A DNA stretch of 64,000 nt from Paraspadella gotoi (GCA_051294375.1 CM119266.1:21155987-21219986); one strand, 5' to 3'; counted from the first letter of the stretch, positions 45,832 to 56,713 are shown. Program-made: numbers and translations. The notes: generated by a model not told the origin, from the letters alone.

Positions 45832-45991
45832 TTTTTCTCTCGTATTTTTTTGTTCTTTTTTTTTCTCTTTCTGTTTCATTTGTTCTCTCTCTTCTCTCTC
45901 TCTCTCTCTCTTCTCTCTCGTCTTCTCTCTCTCATCTCCTCGTCTCTCTCTCTCTCTCATCTTCATGATTTTTCCTTTTTAGTTGGCTCGA

Positions 45992-46001
45992 GTCACGTGA
46001 C
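45992..46001. promoter_or_regulatory. GTCACGTGAC E-box palindrome
   Basis: A perfect 10-bp palindrome identical to the CLEAR/USF/MITF-type element, overlapping ACGTT. Downstream 46068 and 46106 share an ACGCCAA-Y-ACC-CGCCA motif. Confidence 0.4.
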
Positions 46002-46437
46002 GTTCAATCAAAATCGTTTCGCTTCGTTGCGTCGCCGTCGCTGAATTCGTCGTGATTTTTTGGAAACACGCCAACACCGCGCCATTGCATAAATATCCAA
46101 GCTACGCCAATACCCCGCCAAGGTCGAGTAGTAATTACGCCAGTGCGATTCAAAGCTATTGAATAGCCCGGCGTAGTTTAATTCGCGTCATACTACATTG
46201 CTAGAGCTATCTTGAAACCTTGCAGTTCTTTTTCAGCGCCGCACTACGTAGGTCGTGTTTGCGCATTTGCAAATTAGAATTATCTCCGATAATCCATAGA
46301 CAATGAACGCGTGATATCCAGAAGCAAAGTTCACGAGTTCGACTCGAACGGTGAATCCCCATCACCGACCCACACTGAGGGCAACTATTCAGTTGAGTTT
46401 GAAACGTCTCTTCATTCGTCGGACAAAAGAATAAAAA

Positions 46438-46572
46438 ATGGCGGCGCCAACGAGAAAAGTTTATCTTCGAAAAACGCGGCACGGCGGTTGGCTGCGGCGG
46501 GCGGCAGCGGCAGCGGCAGTCGGCTCCGAGGGTCAGCTCCGGTTATCGGCTGTCGGCGATTTAAAAAAATGA
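46438..46572 (+). CDS. 44-aa microORF with targeting-like N-terminus
   Basis: ATG 46438 sits in AAAAAATGGCGGC, a strong start context that also matches a YY1 site. The product MAAPTRKVYLRKTRHGG is Arg/Lys-rich without acids, then an Ala run and GSEGQLRLSAVGDLKK, which resembles a mitochondrial presequence. It may be a first exon. A longer overlapping frame (46311-46643) has no ATG. Confidence 0.22.
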   Translation: MAAPTRKVYLRKTRHGGWLRRAAAAAAVGSEGQLRLSAVGDLKK

Positions 46573-46919
46573 TTGGTCGTTCACTTATGGCGAGCATCAC
46601 GACTTCCCGCCCTCCTAGTACAAAAGCAAAAAAACCGAACTAATTGACTCGCAGGATTGTCAATCGCACTTCCAGCCCCCTCCCATTCGTTCTCGCAATG
46701 AGGGTAAGGCCTTAGTTAACCTTTATCTCTCTGTCTCACCCTCCCCGATATATCCCCTTTTCCCCCACGCTGCGTCCATCCACTTCCACGAAGGCTTCAT
46801 CCCAAATTCGGTCCGTAATCATATCCCAGCCGCGACGACCTCGTTTTCCAGCCGTTTATTTTATGTCTCGAAATTAGGAAAAAAGTCCGAGACAAAATTT
46901 GGGGACAAAAGCGTGAGAA

Positions 46920-47159
46920 ATGGAGTCCATAACGCGACCCTACGACCGCAGTTGCGGCGGGGACGGGGGTAGGGGACGGTGGGCAGGAAAAGGCGGTTTA
47001 TCCGTGACCGTTTCTCGTTATCCTTTTTTTGCCAAAATTCGCCGACATTTTATTCCTTTTTTCTTTTTTTCTTTTCTCTTTCTTGGCATTTTTTTAAATT
47101 TAAATTTATCATATGGTTTTCCATTTTTTCCCTTTTTTTTTTTAAATTTTTGTTCTTGA
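46920..47159 (+). CDS. 79-aa ORF with C-terminal membrane-like half
   Basis: ATG 46920 has A at -3 and G at +4. The product starts MESITRPYDRSCGGDGG with a Gly/Arg region, then ...FFAKIRRHF followed by a very hydrophobic Phe-rich half (SFLFLGIFLNLNLSYGF). That could be a tail-anchored or hairpin membrane protein, but the Phe runs come from T-runs. Unknown family. Confidence 0.25.
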   Translation: MESITRPYDRSCGGDGGRGRWAGKGGLSVTVSRYPFFAKIRRHFIPFFFFSFLFLGIFLNLNLSYGFPFFPFFFLNFCS

Positions 47160-47238
47160 CTTAACCCGACTATCACCAGCACTTCCTCCATATCCCGAAA
47201 AAAGCTTTTCGCTCTTCAGTGACGCTTCTCGTGTTTGA

Positions 47239-47260
47239 TCACGTGACAAATGACGTCGCA
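47239..47260. promoter_or_regulatory. E-box and CRE-half pair upstream of a small ORF
   Basis: TCACGTGA (47239-47246) is followed by TGACGTCG (47251-47258), about 105-125 bp before the ATG at 47362. Confidence 0.35.
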
Positions 47261-47361
47261 AATCAAGTCAACCGTCCCGCGAAAGAGTCACAAGCGGTGA
47301 ATATCGGAAACGCATCAAGAAGGTTATAGTCTAAGGAGAAGGATCGGTTCGAGTCGGTGCG

Positions 47362-47493
47362 ATGGAAAAGATTAACCAAAGTGGAGCCAAGAATTTGTAT
47401 GAATGTGAAGCTTTGGAGTTTCACTGTCATTCCAAAAAAGAGTATTACAGAGCTTATTATTCATATTTGAATATAAAAGAATTATTTCACTAA
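47362..47493 (+). CDS. 43-aa ORF, Tyr/Cys-rich, unknown
   Basis: ATG 47362 has G at -3 and G at +4. The frame (MEKINQSGAKNLYECEALEF, then HCHSKKEYYRAYYSYLN and IKELFH) ends in TAA at 47491-47493. It has two Cys, two His and six Tyr and no simple sequence. Promoter-like sites lie just upstream. It may be a short protein or a first exon (a weak donor GTATGA occurs inside). No family recognised. Confidence 0.33.
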   Translation: MEKINQSGAKNLYECEALEFHCHSKKEYYRAYYSYLNIKELFH

Positions 47494-47968
47494 TGGACGG
47501 GATATTAGATAATGAACTTTTTGAACTTTTTACGTACTTATATTTCTTTAGCTTTAGCTATCAAATATGTTATGATATTGACGATAGGTAAATATTTATT
47601 TGTTTCCTTCACAAGTTATAAGTTATAAGTTAGTGAGATTCGTGTTGAACTAATTTTTTTCATTCTTCATTTCGTCTTTTCCCAAATCCCATTTTCGCTC
47701 CTTGACTTCACAATCGCGGTTGAACAACAACAACAACAACAACGACAACAAGGACAACAANNNNNNNNNNNNNNNNNNNNNNNNNNNNNNNNNNNNNNNN
47801 NNNNNNNNNNNNNNNNNNNNNNNNNNNNNNNNNNNNNNNNNNNNNNNNNNNNNNNNNNNNNNNNNNNNNNNNNNNNNNNNNNNNNNNNNNNNNNNNNNNN
47901 NNNNNNNNNNNNNNNNNNNNNNNNNNNNNNNNNNNNNNNNNNNNNNNNNNNNNNNNNNNNNNNNNNNN
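47494..47968. other. AT-rich flank, AAC triplets and 208-N gap
   Basis: AT-rich to 47700, AAC/CAA triplets at 47726-47760, then N at 47761-47968. Confidence 0.9.
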
Positions 47969-48104
47969 GGGGGGCGGAGGAATCGAAGGCAGAAGAGACG
48001 AGATAATCGAGTTGATGCATTTGGAACAAGTGTCGGGGTCGAACCGGCGGCGATGACCCGCGATTCAACCATAACACGGAAAACCTGATCCAAACGCAAC
48101 TCTC
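47969..48104 (-). repeat. tRNA-like (SINE-type) fragment between gaps
   Basis: On the minus strand an exact B-box-type GGTTCGACCCC occurs in a T-arm-like CGCCGGTTCGACCCCGAC (four of five stem pairs), preceded by a D-arm-like ATGGTTGAATCGCGGGTC. No acceptor stem pairs. Gaps of 208 and 627 N on both sides fit a multicopy repeat that would not assemble. A tRNA-derived SINE is inferred. Confidence 0.38.
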
Positions 48105-48731
48105 NNNNNNNNNNNNNNNNNNNNNNNNNNNNNNNNNNNNNNNNNNNNNNNNNNNNNNNNNNNNNNNNNNNNNNNNNNNNNNNNNNNNNNNNNNNNNNNN
48201 NNNNNNNNNNNNNNNNNNNNNNNNNNNNNNNNNNNNNNNNNNNNNNNNNNNNNNNNNNNNNNNNNNNNNNNNNNNNNNNNNNNNNNNNNNNNNNNNNNNN
48301 NNNNNNNNNNNNNNNNNNNNNNNNNNNNNNNNNNNNNNNNNNNNNNNNNNNNNNNNNNNNNNNNNNNNNNNNNNNNNNNNNNNNNNNNNNNNNNNNNNNN
48401 NNNNNNNNNNNNNNNNNNNNNNNNNNNNNNNNNNNNNNNNNNNNNNNNNNNNNNNNNNNNNNNNNNNNNNNNNNNNNNNNNNNNNNNNNNNNNNNNNNNN
48501 NNNNNNNNNNNNNNNNNNNNNNNNNNNNNNNNNNNNNNNNNNNNNNNNNNNNNNNNNNNNNNNNNNNNNNNNNNNNNNNNNNNNNNNNNNNNNNNNNNNN
48601 NNNNNNNNNNNNNNNNNNNNNNNNNNNNNNNNNNNNNNNNNNNNNNNNNNNNNNNNNNNNNNNNNNNNNNNNNNNNNNNNNNNNNNNNNNNNNNNNNNNN
48701 NNNNNNNNNNNNNNNNNNNNNNNNNNNNNNN
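48105..48731. other. assembly gap, 627 N
   Basis: Unsequenced. Downstream 48732-48960 has a C/G-run block (48815-48845) and no gene. Confidence 0.99.
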
Positions 48732-48964
48732 TCTTCTCAAATTGAATCATCGCCTTCGCCCATAAAGTATCACCGCGGCTCTGATCCCGAACGCTGACCC
48801 CGCGGAGGCGAAAAAGGGGGGGGGCGGGGGGTGAGTGGTGAAAGGTGAGGCACATCTTGATACCTGATTTTTATGAGGAATATTACTGGATATGTTTTGG
48901 AGATATAAAATAATGGCTTTATAATATTGTTGTTTCTTGGTTTGTTTTTATTTTTTTTATTTCT

Positions 48965-49186
48965 TTCTATCTTTCTTTCTTTCTTTCTTTCTTTTTTTCT
49001 TTCTTTCTTTTTTTTTCCTTTTCTCTTCTTTTCTTTTTTTCTCTCTTTATTTATTTATCTATTTATTTAATTATTTATTTATTTAATTATTTAATTATTT
49101 ATTTATATATTTATATATTTATATATTTATATATTTATATATTTATATATTTATATATTTATATATTTATATATTTACTTATATAT

Positions 49187-49241
<55 letters not shown>

Positions 49242-49275
49242 TTAAATTTTCAATTTATGCATTTATTTATTTATC
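48965..49275. repeat. CTTT, ATTT and TATATT simple repeats
   Basis: CTTT units (48965-49050) pass into ATTT and TATATT units (49041-49275). Confidence 0.95.
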
Positions 49276-49580
49276 TTTACTTCCTCTATCTTACCTCACT
49301 TCCCCCAACTCCACCTCTCTTCCCCTCTCCTCCTCCTCCTCCTCCTCCTCTTCCTCCTCCTCTCGTCGCCATAACATTTGGCCACGTCTCGAAATTTCTG
49401 TCCAATGGTCACCCATAACACGATTTGCGGATGGAACAGCGAAGAAAAAAGGAACGAAAGATATTTTGACCCTCTCACAACCGCCCCCCCCCTTGGCATC
49501 ATGTTCGCTCGAGTGGGGATGGGGTGATTGCAAATTTCGCTAGATGAATCGATAGAGAGGAATAGCAATCTATGACATCG

Positions 49581-49675
49581 ATACAACCAAGATAGAAATT
49601 ATCCATTCATTTAAAAAATAAGCAATCTTGCCTCTGACTTTGGACAGGCTTTGGTGGTTTAAGGCCTCCATCACT
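49581..49675. repeat. R1 dispersed repeat, copy 2
   Basis: It matches copy 1 (24141-24245) over about 95 bp, including GACTTTGGACAGGC and GGTGGTTTAAGGCCTCCATC. Confidence 0.7.
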
Positions 49676-49883
49676 TTTACAAGATAATGACATAGCAGGT
49701 CCCTGCAAGCTTTCAATCAAGACTCTCTCACTGTCTCGTTTATTCATTCCCAGAGGCTCCCCTCTCTTTAATTGTATAAAGAACTACTCTCAATGTTAAT
49801 AACTTAATATATATTTCATTTTTATTTGTAAATATCAACGGAGGCAAATTTTAGCTGACACTTGTCCGGCTCTGCTATCTTCC

Positions 49884-50148
49884 ATGAGCCGCACTGAAAA
49901 TAAAAAAAAACCCCAAAGCGCCGACATTGTGGTCAGTCTGACATTGCACGGGTATCCAATGGCGCTCGGTGTCATCGGCCGATGGAACTTAAAAAAGGCG
50001 TGGGTGTCGCGGACAAAAGCAAAGGAGGTCACGAACGACGACGACGACGACGACGACGACGACGNNNNNNNNNNNNNNNNNNNNNNNNNAATTCCATGAG
50101 ACTCAAAGGATGTTGGCGCATAATTTGGCCGAAATCACCAAAGAATAG
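49884..50148 (+). CDS. candidate gene through a 25-N gap, Asp-run protein
   Basis: ATG 49884 opens MSRTENKKKPQSADIVVSL, THGYPMALGV-like mixed sequence (read LTLHGYPMALGVIGRW) and KAKEVTN, then an Asp run from GAC triplets that enters a 25-N gap (50065-50089). Right after the gap one frame reads FHETQRMLAHNLAEITKE and stops at TAG 50146-50148. The gap length is a placeholder, so a common frame is possible but unproven. An alternative frame reads the triplets as Arg. Unknown family. Confidence 0.33.
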
Positions 50149-50797
50149 AGAGAGAGAAGAGAAGAGAGAGAGGAGAGAGGAGAGAGAGAGAGAGAGAGGA
50201 GGAGAGAGGAGGAAAGAGACAGATACAAGATCCGGAGTGCATTAGGAGAAGGACATCATAATCAATTAAGCAATAGGCGAAGAGCCCGAGTCTCGTCTGG
50301 CGGAGGCGGAGCGAGGGGGAGGAAGGAGAAAAACGGGAAAGGGGAATGAAAAGGGGGGGAAGGAATAGGAAAAGATGGCCGAGAAGAATGGGCAAGCATG
50401 AAATTGGTATTAGAAGAAGAAGGGTAGAGTGGGATTTTTGGTTGAAGCTGGGAGAGGTGAAGGGGAGAGGAGAAGGAATAGAGGCAGTGGAAAAAACTGA
50501 AGAGAGGGGAGAATGAGATAAAAGGAGAGTGAGAGATAGAGTTGGAGTTAAGAAAGGGAAGAAAAGAAAAGAAAGCAAAGCAAGAAAACAAAGAGTAGAG
50601 TTACTCTGTTGGTCATCGAAAAAGAAAGAATCCGAGAAATGAAAAAGAAAAAAAAAGGAATCGCGAACGGTTTTCCGTTTGAAAGCCGAAGCCGAAAATG
50701 TCATTTCTTTCCTTTCTCTTTATTTTATTGGGGTTAGAGAGAGAGAGTTAAGAGAGAGAGAAGAAAAGGAGAGAGAGATAGAATACGAGAGAAAAGA

Positions 50798-50829
<32 letters not shown>

Positions 50830-51090
50830 AGAGAGAGAGAGGAACGATTCGACATTATTTTCTTGTTTTTTGGTCTTCTTTGCGGCTAACACTTATTTAT
50901 TTTCTGGTACGAAATTTTAAGAAAATTAAATCTTTATTAATCATTTTTGACGGGTATCGTCAAATCGTTAACAAAGATAAGCAAAGTTAGAAACGAAAAC
51001 TAGTTTTACTTTTAAGTTGGGCCTCTTTTCAAACCGTCCCGAAATTGTTTTTTTTTCTACCAGATCGAAATAAATGAAATACGTAATTAA
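50149..51090. other. GA tracts and purine-rich stretch
   Basis: GA-rich tracts at 50145-50215 and 50735-50840 flank a purine-rich segment; open frames on both strands are low-complexity. No gene supported. Confidence 0.6.
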
Positions 51091-51098
51091 TACTAATT

Positions 51099-51305
51099 AT
51101 GACAGAACGAATCTTTTCGATTACGAATAATAAGCGAGTCATCGTTCCATCTCTTCCTCAATACATATGGGACAAACAACTCCCAACGTTAGACAGTTGT
51201 CAATCAGCGACAGACCTTCGTCAATGGCAGACAATGGCGGCGAGACAACCGCCACAAAGCGCTAAACCCCAAAAACATCATCGACGCCAAGTGACGCCAT
51301 TTTAA
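51099..51305 (+). CDS. 68-aa ORF, unknown protein
   Basis: ATG 51099 (A at -3) opens MTERIFSITNNKRVIVPS, then LPQYIWDKQLPTLDSCQS and a Gln/Pro/Lys-rich end (ARQPPQSAKPQKHHRRQ) closing VTPF at TAA. An internal Met at 51231 is in an AATGGCGGC context. Sequence is non-repetitive. It could be a whole small protein or a 5' exon. No family recognised. Confidence 0.3.
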   Translation: MTERIFSITNNKRVIVPSLPQYIWDKQLPTLDSCQSATDLRQWQTMAARQPPQSAKPQKHHRRQVTPF

Positions 51306-52090
51306 CAACGCCTCCCGCCGCCTACCGTCTCAATTTCCAACCACTCCCTCTCCCCCACTCCCTCTCCCGCCGCGACGAAAAACCCGAACCCAAAAACCAG
51401 AAAACACAAAATTGAATGGAAATTGAAGCAGAAAGAGAATTTACTTCCCTTCGCTCATCCACTCTTGGCGGGGTACAAAGGCCAGAGAGAATTTGTAAAG
51501 GATTTTCTCTCTCTCGCTCTCTCCTTCCGGCGCGCGGGAGAAAATTGAGAGAGAGAGGAGAAGAGAGAGAGAGAGAGAGGGAGAGGAGAGAGAGCAAGAG
51601 AGAGGAGAGAGAGGAGAGAGAGAGAAGAAACGAGAGAGAGAGAGAGAGAGAGAGAAAATTTAGAAAAAAAGGTACAAATTGCGTTTCTCTCTCTCCTTGA
51701 TTATAGCCCAAAAAACGAGAGCGATTTGTAAAACCGCAAAACGAAAAAGGGGAAAATAGCGAACAAATTCCCCCAATTTCTGTAACAAAAAACGTATAGA
51801 AAAGAGTTTGTGGCGTTTTAAGTCGAAAACGAGGATAGGAAAGTCCAAGGATGCGGCGACTGTTACTCGGGATTGTTAGATTTTATTTTTTTATAGTTTA
51901 TTATTAGACAAGTTCAAATAGCTATTAACCTATTACAGTATATGCCTTAAAGAATCGCATTCAATCTCTTCATCTTTCTTTCTGATTCCACAAAACATTA
52001 TGTTTTAAATTAATCATAAAGAGATGCGTCTTCGCATTTCAAAAAAAAGGAGAGAAGAAGAAAACCGGGAAATAGATAAAAAGCCGTAAA
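51306..52090. repeat. GA tract and AT-rich sequence
   Basis: Interrupted (GA)n at 51547-51655, then AT-rich DNA without a gene. Confidence 0.7.
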
Positions 52091-52194
52091 AACTTGGAAA
52101 GGGTTAACATTTCCTCCCTTGAGACGAAATATTATCAATTGCCAAATAAGCAAAAGTTTAGAAAAAGACCACGATATCATGTCTCTTTCTCTTT

Positions 52195-52198
52195 CTCT

Positions 52199-52246
<48 letters not shown>

Positions 52247-53151
52247 ACTTTCTCTTCATTATCTCTCTCTCCTCTTCTTTCTCTTTATCCTCTATCTCTC
52301 TCTCTTTAAGCCTCTCTCTCAATTCCTCTAAAATGTTCATTTATTCCCATCTATTTTTTTTTATCCAAAAATTTTAAAGGAGAAAAAACTCAACGAGAAA
52401 GTTTAATTTGTTCACAAAACTCAGAATATTAGGTCATTAAAATTGTTTTCTCATTGGAGCGCAAGTTATCGGATCTCGCACACAAAATTCTAAAAACTCT
52501 TGTTTATTTTTCCATTCATGAAACGAATTCGAAAAATGGCACCTTCGCGTCACAATTAAATTCTCCATTTTTTCAAATTTTTAAATAACCATTTCGGATC
52601 GCACTTGAGGATGATAATAATTAATTCGAGCGAATAAAAACGAATAATAATTAATTGTAATCATTTATATTTTAGTTTAATTAGATTAATACTGAAGTGA
52701 AATGTAGATAGATAGGAAGAAAATAAAAAATGAGGATGCAGTGACTCGTTTTAAATTTCCTAATTAGTGTTCAGTGTAATAAATGTGCTTTCATTATTAT
52801 TGTACGTAAAATGTTACTTACGTGTTTGAAGTTAAAATCGAATGAAAACCCTTTAATGAGTATTTCGGTTTGGACAATTAAACGTATATTCTTTTTTAAA
52901 TAGAAGTGTTTACATTTTTAATGTGTTTTTAAACAGTTATTTTTCGCTGGGATTGTCTTTATTCTGATTGTCATCGCATTGAGTCGTAAAAACAAATGGT
53001 GCTTTTCCGCAGAAAATTCTCCTCTGATTTTGCCTCAAGGATTTCTGCCTTCTCTCTTTCTCTCTGTCTCGATGCCTAATACATTTCTTTCTAAAATTAT
53101 TTTTTTTCTCTCATCGTTTCATATTTTTGTCCCGTCCCCGATCGTTCCGTT

Positions 53152-53220
<69 letters not shown>
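52195..53220. repeat. CT tracts with AT-rich spacer
   Basis: (CT)n at 52199-52243 and 53159-53219. Between them the sequence is AT-rich, with no supported gene. Confidence 0.85.
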
Positions 53221-53222
<2 letters not shown>

Positions 53223-53442
53223 AAAGAAAAAAAATATCCCGTCTCAATCTTAAAAATGAAAATATTACCTTTTTTCTTTTTGCGGGGAAGCAAAAGGAAA
53301 GAAAAAAGTAATTAAAGAAGCGGAACAAATCATGAAAGGAAGAAACATGAAGATTGCCTTAAAAAAAGATTTAAGAAAAAACGAAACTTAACATGACGTA
53401 TCATTTTTCTCAATTTTCATGTCGATAAAAAGGGTTTTTTTT

Positions 53443-53473
<31 letters not shown>

Positions 53474-53537
53474 TTTCGCCCTAACCCCACTCGCCACCGT
53501 CTCTCGACGCATCCTGCCTAAACGAGATAAGGAGAAT

Positions 53538-53807
53538 ATGGGGCAGAAAAAAAATGGCGGTTGGATCGCCAAGAAATCAATCGGGAAACGAAGATTGGCA
53601 ACGGGTCTTAATCGGCCTACATCCGCCGGACGCGTTTATATCGCGCCGCAGCCTTGTAGACGTCATTGTCGTCGTTGTGGTCGTCGGCGTTGTCATTGTC
53701 ATCCTTTATGTCTTCATCGCCTTTCGCCTCTTTTCTGGTCGTTATCGACGTCATTGCTCGTAGCGAACGGAAGCGAAAAATTCTGTATACATTCGTGTTT
53801 TGATTAA
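53538..53807 (+). CDS. two overlapping small ORFs (89 and 69 aa)
   Basis: ATG 53538 (A at -3, G at +4) opens an 89-codon basic frame with a Cys/His/Arg cluster (CRRHCRRCGRRRCHCHPLC). Sixteen bases later ATG 53554, in AAAATGGCGG, opens a 69-codon frame: MAVGSPRNQSGNEDWQRVL, LHPPDAFISRRSLVD, a hydrophobic segment VIVVVVVVGVVIVILYVFIAF and a basic end RYRRHCS at 53761-53763. The latter has the layout of a type III or tail-anchored membrane protein. The hydrophobic segment is encoded by imperfect GTC triplets. Only one frame, or neither, need be real. No family recognised. Confidence 0.28.
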   Translation: MGQKKNGGWIAKKSIGKRRLATGLNRPTSAGRVYIAPQPCRRHCRRCGRRRCHCHPLCLHRLSPLFWSLSTSLLVANGSEKFCIHSCFD

Positions 53808-53809
53808 AG

Positions 53810-55075
53810 CTTAAAAAAAGGCATAATTCAAAATTGAGCTTTAAAAAAAGAGTCTATAGTCGATAACAGAGAGGTTAATTGATTTCGTCATTTTCGTTTG
53901 TTTTTTTTTCATGACATATTTATTCAATACTAAACTATTATCTGTTTAGTGACAATTATGATAAAAACCAGGAAAATAAACAGCCCCCAAGATGACATTT
54001 TTAAATGAATTGAGAATAACCAACTGTTACTGTAGCACACAATATTCCGGTTTCCTGAACATTTGAACGAAGAAGAGCAAAAATCTCATTTGCATGTTGC
54101 AGTAGTAAAATATTTTATTACGAAATCATTTATAAATTTTTTTTTCTTAAAATATTATAATCTAAGGCACAAAACATATTCATTAATTCAGTTTCATTAA
54201 TCATTTATAGCAGGAAATACTTTAAAAAAATTGATGAGATATTTCCAAAGATTTTTTGCTCATCGAAAAGTAAAATTGCTCAGTTCTTTCTCTCTCTTCA
54301 TGAGCCGGAAACTGTCTATAATTGTTGTCTGTGACCTATGGTCACCTATTTGACGATCTTTTAAATATATCCAGTTGGCGACTTAACGTTGCCATGCAAA
54401 CTCCTCAACTGTACCCCTCCACCATCAACCTCTTTGGACTCTCATCGTATCTCCCCTTGAAACGCCACAACTTCCACCGAGCGGCGACGAATCGTCGCTG
54501 GCGTCAAACACCGAATACAATAACCCTATTTCTATGGTGATTATTCTCTCGCGCCTCTATGCGTTTCCCTCTTTTCGTCCTCTCCCTTTTTTTATGAGTG
54601 GCACAATAAACAGGGAAAAGAAGGACCTGCGAAAAGTGGGTTGCACCTCCTCTTTTCGTCCCGACGTCTCTCGTCGTCCAAAACATGCGTCTCTCGCATC
54701 TTTGAAAACGTCTGGGTCCATAAATTTATTTTCTGCCCAAAAAATAAATTCAATTCTGAAAACATCTTTATTCCCATGACCGAACGACAACTGGTTGTCA
54801 AGATCTTCCAAGCCCCTTTATCAATAATATAAAAATACTAATAATAAATAATAAAATGCCGACCAAATGCACTTCCTTTTCTGCCCCTTGATGTTCTCCC
54901 CCCCCCACTTCCCTCTCTTACCCCTCCCCCATTTCGTTCACCTTCTCTCCCCTCTCTCAACGCCTCCCTTCTATTTGGTCTCGCGTATATGAAAAGCTAA
55001 GCGACGAATAAGGCTCTGGTCTTTTTTCGGCCAGCCCCAACGCCAATTGACTTACTTAACGGGGGAAAATGGAAG
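53810..55075. other. mostly AT-rich, weak frames only
   Basis: AT-rich to 54300. 54394-54540 holds a 48-codon frame (MQTPQLYPSTINLF...) with no other support. C-rich strand-biased sequence spans 54895-54970. Confidence 0.4.
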
Positions 55076-55261
55076 TTTTTGGAGCGAGAGAGGGAGAGAG
55101 CAGAGAGAGAGAGAGAGAAGAGAGACGAGAGAGAGAGAGGAGAGAGAGAGAGAGAGGAGACGAGATGCAGAGATAGAGAGAGAGAGACGCCAAAAAAATT
55201 GGTATGCCAGAAAAAGAGAGACGTAGCTATTGGAGTGGGGGGGCAGAAACCAATTTCATAA

Positions 55262-55351
55262 ATGGCGGTCAGGTGGCGTTATTTCGCCCGACGGTTTGGA
55301 GCGCTCACGCTCGGCCCAAAACAAGCCCGTAATAGTAACAACAAACGATAA
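55262..55351 (+). CDS. 29-aa microORF, presequence-like
   Basis: ATG 55262 in AAATGGCGG opens MAVRWRYFARRFGAL, then TLGPKQARNSNNKR and TAA. An Arg/aromatic amphipathic start without acids resembles a mitochondrial presequence. It follows a GA tract (55083-55180). Very short; may be a first exon or a chance frame. Confidence 0.15.
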   Translation: MAVRWRYFARRFGALTLGPKQARNSNNKR

Positions 55352-55571
55352 ACAATAAACAATAACAGTAAATGGGGAGAGAATGAGAGCGAAAAGCGGC
55401 TAAAAGGGGATTCAGTCTGAGTTTAAAGGTGAAATGGGTTTTGGAACCGAATGGTTAGGGAATGGGGATGCCGGTTGGGAGTGGAGATGAGCTGGAAGGA
55501 GTTTGGAGTGGTGATGGTGCTATTGTGAGTGAAGGTATGATTCGACTTTACAGCACAGACAACTATCAAAT

Positions 55572-55750
55572 TATTATACGAAATTTGTACAACCCAATAT
55601 CGAAATTATCCATTCATTTAAAACAAGCTATCTGCCCTGACTTTAGAACATATATGTGTGATAGTGATAGGGTTAGTGACGCTCCTCAAACTTCGATATA
55701 AAAATTGGTGAGTTCCGACTTCACAGTCATGGGTGAGAATCGGGTGAGTT
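55572..55750. repeat. R1 dispersed repeat, copy 3 (diverged)
   Basis: It shares GTACAACCC, GAAATTATCCATTCATTTA and CTGACTTTAGAAC with the other copies, then the CCGACTTCA...GAGAATCGG segment of copy 1. Confidence 0.55.
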
Positions 55751-55759
55751 TATGCTCGG

Positions 55760-56225
55760 TAGGCGACGAGAAAAATGTCTTTCTTTCTTTGACCGAATGG
55801 ATGAAGGAGAAAATGAGAGGAAAAGAAAAAAAGGGTCGATGCCGCCGAAATCGGACCTGATTTATATGCAGCTTTTTTTCTTTTTGTTTTTGTTTTACTG
55901 CCGCAATAAAATATAGCGGAAGGGGAGGTTGAGAGGCTGGGGACAGGGGGGATGATGAGAGGTGAAGGAGTGGGCGAAGAGCCGAAGCAAAATCTTTTTT
56001 TCTTTTTCTATATCGGGATTCGATCTTTGGACACGAAGGATCGAGTTTTTGGCTCGAGGTCTTTTTTGCGCGGAATTTTTCTAATGGTTATATTTACCGA
56101 AGAATAAATATTAAAAATAATAACATTTTTAAAAAAATATTATTTGTTTAAATAAAAAAAAATATTATTATAATATTATTATTAAATATTATTTGTGACA
56201 TCGTCGAGTGTAGAAAAAGTCCACC
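55760..56225. other. no supported gene
   Basis: Purine-rich then AT-rich sequence with an ATT/TAT-rich run (56100-56190). Confidence 0.5.
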
Positions 56226-56230
56226 GCTCT

Positions 56231-56440
56231 TTAGTCGTATCGCGAGCGGTTAAGGAAAGAGGCGGGTGAGTGGGAGGGTGAGGCAGCTGAAAGGGAAAGC
56301 GCTTCGTACGATGCGGGATCCGTGGCACCTGTCTGCACGCCAGGCTGACCACCTGTGATTAATGGCGCTAAGTGGGTTCCAAAAATGAAAATGAAACGTT
56401 GTAAATCATACGAAGGAGTCGGACAGACTGACAGCTTCAC
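56231..56440 (-). CDS. possible minus-strand exon
   Basis: A minus frame open for 69 codons reads LSVCPTPSYDLQRFIFIF, GTHLAPLITGGQPGV, ATDPASYEALSLSAAS and ends FLNRSRYD at TAA. It has no ATG, and the nearby acceptors are weak. Composition is non-repetitive. It may be an exon upstream or downstream of an unseen gene. Confidence 0.2.
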   Translation of the reverse strand: MKLSVCPTPSYDLQRFIFIFGTHLAPLITGGQPGVQTGATDPASYEALSLSAASPSHSPASFLNRSRYD

Positions 56441-56457
56441 AATGCCAATTGCCTCTT

Positions 56458-56459
<2 letters not shown>

Positions 56460-56504
<45 letters not shown>
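56460..56504. repeat. CT microsatellite
   Basis: About 22 CT units, then CT-rich sequence to 56640. Confidence 0.95.
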
Positions 56505-56507
<3 letters not shown>

Positions 56508-56620
56508 TTCTCTCTTTTATCTTATTTTCCTTCTATCTTTCTCTATTTATTTCTCAATGTCTCTCTCTCCAGCCTTTTCTGCCTCCAACTCTCTCCATCT
56601 CTAACTTTCCCTTTCTCTTT

Positions 56621-56713
56621 CTATCTCTCACACTCTCCTTTCTTTCCGAACGTCAAATTCCCGGCTTCATAACGGTTTCTGTCAGCCTTTTTGATAAAAA
56701 TGTGATTCAGGGG
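56621..56713 (-). CDS. candidate terminal exon
   Basis: On the minus strand CATTCTTATTGTTTTCAG ends at 56714, a good acceptor. The in-phase frame reads PLNHIFIKKADRNRYEAGN, then LTFGKKGECER and TAG at 56621. The same frame is open upstream to 56839 (GDGVKLLEQKFKARQFNLH), so the exon could be longer. Lys/Arg-rich and non-repetitive. No family recognised. Confidence 0.35.
   Translation of the reverse strand, partial: PLNHIFIKKADRNRYEAGNLTFGKKGECER

Noticed and set aside
46335-46365. GAGTTCGACTCG as a tRNA T-arm
   Set aside because: It is a short palindrome; stem pairing for a T-arm fails and no D or anticodon arm is present.
49041-49275. TATA boxes or an AT-rich origin
   Set aside because: Plain ATTT/TATATT microsatellite.
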